From NCBI GenBank assembly GCA_032158295.1, contig CM063244.1, positions 10,568,376-10,632,375 on the forward strand: 64,000 nucleotides of DNA. The letters are read 5' to 3'. The notes under the pieces were generated by a model. The model worked only from the letters and a program-made list of their open reading frames with translations, was not told where the DNA came from and did not search any database. A program made the position numbers and the translations under genes. Within the stretch, counting starts at the first letter, position 1, and each line of letters opens with the position of its first letter. The stretch comes from Pycnopodia helianthoides. Taxonomy: Eukaryota > Echinodermata > Asteroidea > Forcipulatida > Asteriidae. This document shows positions 46,771 to 58,700 of the stretch, piece by piece.

Positions 46771-49700
46771 GTGAGTTTGGAAACAGTGCTGTCAGCCAAC
46801 AGTGTTCTCCCTTAACAGTTGTGACGTATTCCAGAATAAGATTACCAGCCAAAATACAGTGATATATGTACAGTGTGTGACTGGTATCCTGCTTACTTTT
46901 TGCTTGGCAGAAAATTGTTAGGCATTGTTGTCTGCTTTAAAGACACTGGACACCTTTGGTAATTGTCAAAGACCAGTCTTCTCACTCGGTGTATCTCAAC
47001 ATATGCACGAAATAACAAACCTGTGAAAATTTGAACTCAATTGGTCGTCGAAGTTGCGAGATAATAATGGAAGAAAAAACACCCTTGTCACACGAAGTTG
47101 TGTGCTTTCAGAGGTTTCAAAATCAATTCAAATATTTTACTGAGAAATTACTTCTTTCTCAAAAACTACGTTACTTCAGAGGGAGCCGTTTCTCACAATG
47201 TTTTATACTATCAACAGCTCTCCATTGCTCGTTACCAAGTAAGTTTTTATGCTAACAATTATTTTGAGTAATTACCAATAGTGTCCAGTGCCTTTAAGAG
47301 CATCTTTATGAAGTTGAGCCCAGCCCTACTGGCTACAGTACTTGTGGCTTTTTTATGATCCCTTGATTCATTCCAACAAATTAATAAATAAAAAATAAAC
47401 CATCTGAATGATCCTGTCTGCAGGCTATCTGCTGGTGAGGAGTGACGATCCTGGCAAGGCATCTCAAATGAAACAAATTCCTTGGTTCCAGGTCAGTTCT
47501 CAGTTTAGTTTCTCTTAGGGATGTGCAGCGTAGTCACCCGGCATGTCTTGTCACATGGTTAGGGCCTCAAAATTGCAATAGACCGTGCAAGTCTTGCGCG
47601 TGTTTGAACATTTTGGGGACCACTTTGGTCCCGTGTACATACATTGCTTCAACACGTGAAGAAAAACAAACTTGCGCACTTTAACGGTTCCCAGTGTTCA
47701 AGACTTGCACAGTCTATATGTAGCTCAGGCCTGATACTTCACAAAGGCATTTGCCTCGTAATGTGGCTGAACAGTCAACATGGTCTAGTGCACTGAGCTC
47801 AAGCTCTGGTGTTTCTGATCAGCAGAGTGTGGGCTCAAGTCCCGGTCTTGACAATTGTATCCTGAAGCAAGTACACTTAAAAAAACACACAATTTCTTCG
47901 TCCTTCTGATGGGTTTACAAAGCTGTAGGCCCCATTTTTCGTTACATGTTTGTGTATTTTGCATGTAAAAGAACCCAAGTACACATCATTAAGAAAAGGG
48001 GTTTGCTCCTTTTTTTCTGGCGTGGTTGGCAGTTGATCGCGCCACAACCCTTAGCTGGTGCTGTTTAAATGGGTCTCCAAAATTTTAAAAACTTAGCATA
48101 ACTGTCTGGAACTTATAAGCACTTTGAGATGGCGGTCTATAAAGTGCCATATAAAAAAACGGATTATTAATTTTATTAAGCCCAGCTGATCATTGCCTTG
48201 CTGCCTAAGCTTGGGCGATATCGCTTTTTCTCAGCCACGATATATCGTCGAGAATATATCGCGATATTCAATATAATCGCGATTATTTTTTTATGACGTC
48301 AATCTACTACAAATCTCACGGTGTGAATTGTGGCTGTGATTGACCTATCATTTATATCGTTGTTCCAATCACCTATTCTTCGGGTTTTACTCTAAACCTA
48401 TGGTATGAAAACCTGGGCCTATTACTTACACACATTTAATGTGTTAACTGCGCATGACAGACTGTTCTTTATGTGTGCATAGCTAATTAGATCATGCTAC
48501 TCGCACGTCCGCAACACGCACGTGATAATGCACGTGATAACACCCGTCTGTGTGAGACCGCCTGACCGCTAAGGCTTTGATGTTGGTTTTTTCCGAAGAC
48601 TAAACCCCGTCGGATCGGATCTGTTTGGGAATCTTGCAGTTGCGGTCTGTGACTTTCAACTCTTTGTTGCAGCAAATCGTCTCGACAAGGAGATTTATTG
48701 TTGCAATATCGTCTCGACAAGGAGATTTATTGTTGCAAGATCGTCTCGGCTAGGAAATACATCGCGATACTTAACGATATCGCGATTTACCGATATCACG
48801 ATAAAAAAAAACGTGACCCGATATCGTAATCGTTTCAGAACTAGTATCGCGATATTCGATAATATCGTGGTATCGCCCAAGCTTATTGCTGCCCTTTGAA
48901 TTTTCCCCATTCAAATTTCAATGTCTCTCTTACGTGGTGCCCTTTTCTGAGGGAAAAACTGCCTTGCCTTTTATACAAGAGCAAAGTATCAGTATCAGCC
49001 AAAATTCTGTGAGAAGTTAACATTGTTTCGAATGGTGGCCCTACCAATTCTTTGCTTAGCAAAAACACTTGCTAAGCAGTATTTTCTGCTCAACATTTTC
49101 ATGAAATTTGGCCTAGGAAAATTCAGAAAATAGCAGGGCCCATTTTCATGGCTGTGCTTACTGTGGAATTCTGCGCTTGCAGTCACCATTCTCCACTTAC
49201 AGGGTAAGTGCGGAATTTCTGCACTACCTGCTACTGTGTAAGCAAACAACGCTTATTAACATGTAGTATTCACTCATACAGTACAAGCAAAAGTTCCTTG
49301 CTAACCCATGAAATACTCTTTAGGTTTTAAAGCACAGATTTTTCTGCAATCACCCTTTCAGTCAACTGTGAGCAGAACCATGGGATAGGGTCCATGTTCT
49401 TTACAGACTGTGTCTCTACTTCGTCATTTCAGAACCCCAAGAAAGAGATTCTTGCAATTGCTTTGGATCCGTCTGGTCGGCAGGCGGTGTGTGCATGCAG
49501 AGACTGGTCACTGTACATTATCCCTGTCTATACTGTACTCAATCAGAGTACCGGTGTTAAACACAGCTGGAAGTCAAATGACCTCACGGAAATCAGCGCG
49601 TCTAGTCACCGAGGTATGCTCTCTCAAATGCTTCTTTTTAGATTTTTGTTGAAAACAATCTTGAAAGATCCGGATTTTGTTTGCTTCCATCAGGTTTCGG

Positions 49701-52700
49701 TGGCCGAAGTCCATTTGAATGACTAATTTTACATCATTAATCTCAGTTCCCATGGTGCTCCAGCAGGCTCGGCCAGTCGCCATGAAGCTGAAAGGCACAC
49801 AAATTTGCCTAGCTAAGAAAAACATTGCTTAGCAAAATGTGTCACCAGCCAGTATACCATGTGATGCAACATCGTTTGTGACTGGTTCCCTGCAAATTTG
49901 TGCTTGGCAGATGCATTTGCTAAGCAAAACGGCTCAAAGTTTCTCTTTCTCTGATGACTGATTTTTTGCACTCTGCAGGAATTCCAACGAAGATAATTTG
50001 GTGGACTTCTTCAGACAGGCGAAACGTTGGGATTGTCGGCAACGGGAATGGAGAGATAGTACTGATAGATCTCGGTCTGCGTAAAGAAGTGAAGAGTCTG
50101 TGGCTGAAGGAAGAGATCTTATCGTTGGAAATTGTTCAGCATCCTGGGATTTGCTACCTCATTGTACGTAGAATGCTATTTGAAGTAATAAAAACGGTTG
50201 TTAATAATAATTGCCTTTTCTTCAAGATAAGCTTGTTCTTTTAAGAAAACACAATGGAGTACAGAAAAAACTACCCGTCACGCCCGTAAACAATTTGTAA
50301 GAAACTGTGACTACGGAGATTTTCGTATAATAGACAGTGACCACCCATACACAATTTTGAATGAATGTGTATAGTACAATGATACCAGACTTTGCCCTTC
50401 TGGAGGCTGCTACACAACAAAAGCTCGCCCCAAACCATGTGACCTAGCAACACTGTATTTAGTTCAATTTGAGTGATCTAGTGTTACCAATCATGTTATT
50501 TTATCAGACATCCAAAATCTAGCTCCTTAGTAGCTTGTAGTTAAGGTTTTGCTCCTTTTTTTTAATAATGTGAATAAATGTTTGTTTTGTAGATTCAGAG
50601 TGACATGGGTACACAGTGGGGCCTGATACTGGAGAAGACTCGCAGGAAACTCAACCCTGTTGAGAGGGCCAACATGGAGATAACAGCTGCCGGATTTGAA
50701 GTGATCCATCCGCAAAACGCACTCAACATTCTTTACACACGTACGTGGGTTAAAGGTGTTATACAGGATTGGGCTGACAAGATAGTTGCAGACAGTGTTC
50801 GTGTTTTTTGTGATCAACCATACACATGAACAAACAAACCTGTGAAAATGAGTAGCTCCTTGCGCGCTTAAGTTTCAAACTATCGCATGCAAGTTTCAAA
50901 CTTGCGCAACCCAATTATGCAACCTACATGTACCAACTTAAATTGGGCCGGGAAATTTGCGCACTCTGCGCAATCATCTAATATGCCCTCTTTTGACTCA
51001 ATAAGGTCAGGTCATTTTGGATCACTTCTAATTGTGTTTATATTGGCCGCTTAAACATGGCCACGTGATCTCCTCTCGACCAATCACAATGGATAAACTA
51101 TCCCAGGCATGCCAGGTATTTATGAATATGAAATATGGAAAATGCTGGCAGACTGGTGAAATGACAAACTAGTAACTGGTCCTGCTGGCTGGTCACTGAA
51201 AAAAAATTATGGGTAAACCTTGATTTTAGTTACAATTGGAAATGAAGTTGTGTCTTTTGTTCACATCACAGAAGATGGTCACAGCCTGTTTCAGCCATAC
51301 TGCTTTCATAATTTCATGGATGTGGTGACGCTTTCTACTCAGTCAGCGATGGATCATAGCTTTGTTGCAGCACACGATTACTCGTCCAACGTCCTCAAGG
51401 TACAACAATATCTAAACATGTAATTTGTTGCGGCTGAGCGGTTTATTGCATCGGACCAAAGTTCTGATGTTGGAGTTAATCGGAGTGTGGGTTTGAATCC
51501 TTCTCATGACATTGTGTTCTTGGGCAAAAAGCACTTGACTATAATTTATATTATCACCCAGTAGTGTTAATGGCTATCTGCGAGGACTGGAAATTGTTAA
51601 TGTGCTGATGACTAGAGCAAGCTAGTCAAAATGTTGAGACCAATTAAGAACTAACTCCGCAGCAGTGAAGTCAATAACATGAAGTCCCCCTCGATCCACT
51701 AAGCAAAAGTACTAGTTCCGGCCGATTTCCTACCTCCCCACCAGCTAGTAGTTAATAAGCAGGACAGTTCTGTTCAGAACTAAGTAGTCTCCCAAATTCT
51801 GAAATGTTCTCCGTGGCAGTAGAATAAATAGCAAGACAAGTTCTCAGAGAACAAGTCTACACAGCAAAGTAGATATTTGCACGTGGTGTTACCGCAAACT
51901 GAATATGCGATGGTTAGCAACCTGTGCACCCATTTGGCTGCCGGTGCCACATACTCCAAGGAAGTTGAGGTTGTTTCAGGAATACATTATAGGCCCAGTG
52001 ACCGTGGGTAGTAATGGTGCAAGGCACTTTAATACCATACAATAGCACTCCGCACTAATGCTATAAATCAAAGCAAATATCCGAATCTCAGACAGCGTGT
52101 CGTATTTCACTGACGTACACCCGCGCAATGTCCAAGCCATTGTCAATGTTTTTATGTTTACTCATGTGTACTGTATTACTGCGGTTTGGCGTATCGATGC
52201 AGTAGAGAGGTAGAAAGTTAATCTGACAACTGGGTATTTTGAGCAAGAGTGATGTCATTAGGTGCTATTGGAAAGTGCCTAGTAAATGCCTGTTAAACCC
52301 TGGCAGAGTCTTTCTCCTTGAGCCCTTGGGAAACAGGCCTGGAATTACACGGAGGCCACGAAGGCCATGGCCTCCATTGCCCTGCTCTTGGCCTTGGTGC
52401 CCCTTCAAAAGTTGCCCATAGACTTTAAGACTTTCCAATGGTAGTGCCCTTTGTAAAATGGAAATGGCCTTGCCCTCTCAAAGATGAAATTCCAGGCCTG
52501 GGGAAAGATTCTGCTTGGGTCTAAATGAGGCAATTTCTACTTCTGAAACTTGTACATATTTCAACTGTTTAAACTTGAAATTTGCCCAAAACACTTCCAG
52601 CAGTGTGTTCTGCAAAAATGATGATACTAAAATGGAGCGTTTGTCTTACATTGTTGTTCACTGTGCATAATATTTGTTTTCCCTCTAGATCTTCGACAGC

Positions 52701-55700
52701 AGCATTGATAACTGGTTACCGCTGCATGTCTACCGGTTGCCTCCGCAATGCTCCGATATCCTTCTTACAGACAGACTCATTTTTGCCCTGTACAACCATT
52801 ATGGTGTGGTGAGTAAAAGAGCATGTAGCTTTGTGGATATTGCGATCACTGGGCGGACAATTGTGAGATATCAAGAGTGTTGCCCTTGTTCAGGAATTTT
52901 TACTGATTTTCTGTAGTCCAGAGAAGCATTTCTGTCTGAAATAGTGCACAAGTAAACTGTAACCCCAATTACTGGATTTAATTATGGTTTGTTTATTTCT
53001 TTATACAACCAATTGACCTTTTTATTTGAGTAGAAGTACATTTTGGTCAAATTTAGTTGTGGCCGCTTTTGTGGGTTAATTTTGGCATTTGATTGTTGCC
53101 CCTGTAACCCTACAGACAATTCTAGGCATCTTTTCAAGCCACATGTTGGAGATAAGCGATCACAGCCATCCACTCAAAGAGGGAGCCCTCATGCAGAAGT
53201 TCCTTCTTCCGTCCGGCCAAACACCCCTCGGGATCTTCAAGTGTTCCTTCCCGGTGGACTACTTACACAGTAATGTGGCTCCTAGTGACTTACAGCCGTC
53301 CACAAGGTAACAGAAAGAAATAGCGCCAAGGTGCAAAGAAAACTGCAAAGAAAACTAGCTTTTTTGGTATCTTCACTTTTGCTGGACTCTTGACAAACAT
53401 GTTAGAAATTCCTAAATCTTGGCTGAGAATAAGAGCAGTATTATTTCAATTTGGACCTACAATGGTGTGTAGAAAAGAAACTAAAATCATACATTGTTTT
53501 TCCCTAATGGAATTATCGCATTAGCTAAATTGAAGAGAAAAGTTTATAATTTACTACTAAATTTATGTTATTTTCTCATCGGGAAGCCATGGAATGTGCA
53601 TTACTATAAATGTACTATAACATTTCTTGAAAGTTTTTTAATTTGTATTTTTCTCTCATGTAGCAGTCAGCCAGATACGGAAACCCCATCAGAACTGTCG
53701 GGCGACAAAACATCACAAATGCTTTTATCCAAAGTAGAGAGACATAGGGTCTTGGAGGGGTGTGTACTGGTTACCGATGGGGCAGTCTACCAGTGCAGAC
53801 CAAGGTAAGAAGAAGAGACAAATAGTACACATGTGGTTTGTCAGATTTTTTTCCCTCAATTTCAGGATTTTTGTAGGATTTTTTTTTCTTTTTTTTCTTC
53901 TCATTGTTGGCCTGATACTTCCAGGAGGCAATAACCTCAACGCCTGTGGTCATTGCCTTGTGCCCCCTTGAAATGCTCCAGTAGAAATGTAAACTTCCCT
54001 CATTTAGAAGATCTGCACAAGTTGCCCGGTTGGCTACATGTAGTTCATTGCATTCAATGCCTGCACAGGTTATTTACATGGCTTCAAATTCAAGGCCAGT
54101 ACAAAATGACACCGCTGAAAAGTAAAATCTGAAAGATAACACAATAAAAAAGTTAGTGGACTAGGGAAATGACAAGCTCACTGAGAGCAAGCCCATCTTT
54201 GTTAGCTGGTTTACAGTCTGTTGACATTAATTTAGCTAATTTAGCTTTTTCAGATAAGAGAATTGTTGTGCTCAAAGTACAGAGGACGTATTCAGGTTAT
54301 CGCGGTTGGTGTTATCTGTGATAAAGGGACATAGTTTACAATCACTTGACTGCAGTTATTCCCAGGGTTCAGTATTATAAATGTGCTTAGACCGGAAGAA
54401 TAAAGGGCCCAATTTCATAGAGCTGCTTAATGGCCAATTCTGTGCTTACGTTCAAGTTTCTATTTCATGGTGCCGCTAACCCTAAGCACACGAAAAGGTA
54501 CGCTAACCTTCCGGTGCTTACTGCCCGAAAATGAATGACGTAACGATACAAATGCATGGTGAACGCGCAAGATGACTGCCTTATTTTCTTGCTAACCTGT
54601 GAAATACGTTTATGCTTAAGCAAATTTTTCTGCTACAGTTAGCACGAAAATTTGCTTACCGTTAAGCAGCGCTATGAAATTGGGCTCAGGTTACGCCACA
54701 TAGTGCAAAATTTCATAAAACTGGGAAGCATAAACAGAAATTGCTCAACACAGAAAAGTTCTGCTTAGCAGAAATAGGTTACCAACCAAAATACTGTGAA
54801 ATGGACATTGCCCTGACTGGTTCCCTGCTAAATTTAGCTCAGCATATAAAATTGTTAAGCAGTAGGCTCTCTGCTAAACAGCTGTATGAAGTTGGGCCAT
54901 GTTACCATAAAGTATCATTTAGCAATATAAGTATTGTGAAATGGTTCCACTCTAGTTTTTCTGTAGCCGGTAAATGTATTTAGCCATACTCTTAGTGCTT
55001 TTAAATTGAGCCCTGTTTGATGTAAAGCCATGTTCAAATTGAGGCTGTGGCTGTGGCTGGGGCTGTTGCTAAGGTTGCTAAGTGTTTCTAAGGGCAACAC
55101 ATGTTAACAAGGTGATCCAGCTGCAGTCGCTAATTTTGAAACGTAAAAATATAAAAAATCTAATGTGCAGATATAAAAAATATATCTATGTATTTTTTTT
55201 TTACTATTTTGGGTTGATCATAGAAAAATTGACTAGATTGGGATTTGAACCTGCAACCTCCGAATAAAGTGCTGGCGCTCTACCAACTGAGCTCTCTAAT
55301 ATTTTTGTATCAGAATTTCACCAGAGGGGTTGTTCCTAGACTTGGCCATGGAGGAGAGTGAAACATCCCTGCCGGATAATCTTGGGATCTCCCTTGATCT
55401 GGACATGAACGGATTGTATGAGTTAGCAGCCAATCAGAGACTAGCTGAGGGGCAGACCATTCTTGCCATGAGACTCTACCATCGCTCAGAGGTAAGTTCA
55501 CCATTCCATTGAACAGAATCTTCTCAGCCTGTAGTGAAAATTACCCCTTAAGCTAAATACAGCAATTTAAAAAAAAAAGGGTTTTAAAGCTCGGAAAAGT
55601 CCACTGAATTGTTTAGTGACAGCATACTGTACAGATTGATCATCATAAAAATATTGTATAGTAGTTTCAATCTGATATCTTGTTGATTATAAAGTTCTTA

Positions 55701-58700
55701 CCAGTGCCAGAGAAATATTTTGGTTGCAACTTAGTCAAATAAGTAAATAGTGTTTGGATGCCCACGCAAATCACTGTTCTTGTATGAAAGACTGTGCAAG
55801 TCTCGCACGTATCGAAAACATGAAAACAACTCGTTTAAAAAACAAGAACAAGTCGAATGAAGACTATATTTTTCTCTGAAATCGAATCTTCTTCCTAAAT
55901 TCTACTTGTACAAAATTCTTGAAAATAAAAATACCCTAGCAATTTGTTATTAATACAACTTTCATAATACACATAATTTGTTCAAATAACATTAAAATAA
56001 AGTTAAAACTTTGGACGAGGGTTCTTTTTTTTTATTAGAAACCCAATTAGCATTGGCCAATCACGCCGAATTTGTGCAACCATCACATAGGTTTGATGAT
56101 AACATGCCCGTCAGTTGGGCAAAATGCTTAGTTGTTTACATGTAACCGGAAACGGAGGTCACGTCTTATTCTCAGGTCTTTTTTGTTGATTGGTGAAATT
56201 TATTTTAATTTGATATATTTCTGGCTAAATTTTACTTTCCCTACAAATTTGATATAATTTTTATAGCCTTAAATTACGTTAAACTGAAGTAGTTGAAGAA
56301 GCAGAATCGCACAACGTAAAACTCAATATGGTTTGAATAGGCACAAGACTTGCACAGTCTATTGGAGCAATCAAAATAATTCTGATAAGAATATGCACAA
56401 AAACAGTGTCAACTGTTTTACACTGTTTTCACTCAAACGAGAACACCAAATTTGATGAAACATCAACAGATTGGTTAGTGTCAGGTGTTTTTTTTTAAAA
56501 CAAAGAATGAAATTAGTTACTCTTTCAAAAACTCGTCCAGAAACTAATGAAGGGTTGCGAACCTTGTTGATCCTAAAATCAACCAATGACTACAGCTAAT
56601 TGCCAGGGTTGATTTTGCTCAGTGTTCCCAGGTGAAGCAAGTGGCCAACTTTGTTAAACAAGGCTACATGCAGGAAGCCATAAGCCTAATCTGCTCTGCC
56701 CTCGTGAGCCCCAATCTGGCTACGGCTGATAAGAGGCTCTTGGCAGATACGGCCATCAAGTGTTACCTCCACCAGATACTGGAAGGACGAAGTGACGAGG
56801 CCCTCATGGTGAAGTTCAGGTCAGTTTTTGTGGAGGATGAAACAATCCAACAATCCCTGAAGCTCTGAAAGATCTACTATGTTAGAATTCTCAAGTAATA
56901 AACCACACAAAAACTGACTGGGTAAATTTAATTCAATTTTTGGGTGAACAAAGACAAATTGACTAGACTTGGATTTGAATCTGTGACCTCTGGATTATCA
57001 TGTTGGTAATCCCTGGTTGAGACAGTTTAAGGTTGTTTGGCGTTTGACTGGCACCTCCGAACAAAAATATTGACAAAATAGGGAGACCTGCAACATAGGG
57101 CTAGGTAGCTCAGTTGGTAGATCTCTTGCACATTACTCCGGAGGTCACAGGTTCAAATCTTGTCCAAGTAAATTTGTCTTTGTTCATCCTAAAATGTTAG
57201 AATTCTGTGAGCAATTGGTAGTGTTGTACATTTTGCATTTGGACAATGTCCTAGCTTGCTAATCGTTTCTTCAAACGAGAGCCAATGTCTGGAAGCTGTA
57301 TGGTGGGCGGGGCTTAATGGGTCATTCTATAAAAATACAACATTTTCTGCGGTTCCCCATTTTTGGTCAAGTTCCCTATCTGCAATAGCAGGTAATGACA
57401 GCCGATTATACAAAAATGGGCCATACTATTTTCCCAGCAGCCTTGGTGTGACCCTGTGGTTTGAATTTACTACATGCTTGATTAATCTTATAAACTGTTC
57501 CTTTTTTAAATGTTTGAAGAAAAGAAATTAACCCATCTGTAAGAAAAAGGGCATAAATTGTTCTAAGATTTAAAAACAGCATGTATAAACAGCAGGTGCC
57601 AATTTCATAGAGCTGCTGAACAGTTGATTCGTGCTTACTGTGTGATTTCCATTTCATAGCAATGCTAATTGTAAGCAATGGAAAAGGCATGCTAACCTTC
57701 CAACTCTTACTGTAATTAAATGAAAGATTCAACAATGCAAACCTATGGCAAATGCCCAAGCTAGCTGCCAAATTTTCTTGCTGACCTGTGAAATACGCTT
57801 ACGCTTAAGCAACATTTTTCTGCTATAGTTAGCAATAACAAATTTATTTGCTTCCCAATAAGCAGCGCTATGAAATTGGCTCTTTATCATTCAGGGCCCT
57901 CATTCTACAAAAAAATAAATCAAATCACAAAAGAAAAAAGTTCAATCAAGATATTCACAACAAAATGTATTGCAATTCACAATTTATTTCTTCTGACTTT
58001 CACAACTCATAAGAGAGTTTTATTAATTTTCAACTATTTTATTACACTTTACACTTGCAAAACAACTACAAGTCATTAAAAAGGTACATTCCGCAAAATA
58101 TAACTATGACTGAGAAAATTTATGTAAAATTCACAAAATTGTTATAAAATACCAAGGGCGGTGAGTGGCAATGAGGCAGCACCTCTACCAGGCCGTCCTA
58201 CCACAAAAGCTGTCAACAAATACCCCGCCCCTCAAAAGAAAGAAAGGGCATTAAAGACGGAACAGACAATTACACTTGACAATGGGCAAGAGCAGCGCGA
58301 CACCATGTACATGGTGTTACATTAAACCTCATTATAACACCCCTTTCTTTGATTCTATCTGTTGATTGGCCGAGAGCGTGTCACATGATGTTGTGTATTT
58401 TTACTATTGTACATGTTCACAGACCAAACGAACTATTCAACGAACTATTCAACGATAGCCTAGCAACCGATGTACTAGTGCATGGATACCCTGGTACCCT
58501 GACTACATTGACTACCATTGATTTAAATGAGCTGCTTGACAACCTCGAACCCGGTGTAATGAACAAAATATGTGCATTTGAAACACGGTTTAGAGAACGA
58601 ACGTAACAGCAGTAGTCTGGTACACCCTCTTATTTTGTCAAAACTCGGTATTTCAATGTAAGATTTTACAGTTCTTGTTTGACGATTGATTGCCACGTAC

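Larger units (their letters stand above)
47727..48985 (+). mobile_element. CAGGCCTGATACTTC element split by nested insertions
   Basis: The left part (47727-47760) ends at GCCTCGTAAT. The right part resumes at CTTGCTGCCCTTTGAATTTT and ends near GAGCAAAGTATCAG at about 48985. A SINE (47765-48180) and a 680-bp element (48206-48885) occupy the gap. The intact copies at 31679 and 60711 show the original order. Confidence 0.65.

Noticed and set aside
57090..57170. Possible tRNA gene (TAGCTCAGTTGGTAG with GGTTCAAATC)
   Set aside because: It belongs to a SINE with a conserved non-tRNA body and has no good acceptor stem; several copies exist in the window.
58349..58606. 85-codon frame whose AG|ACCAAACG site could pass for an exon in phase with exon 11
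   Set aside because: It leads to a stop without a usable donor, while the acceptor at 58960 joins exon 11 to a helical exon in perfect phase.
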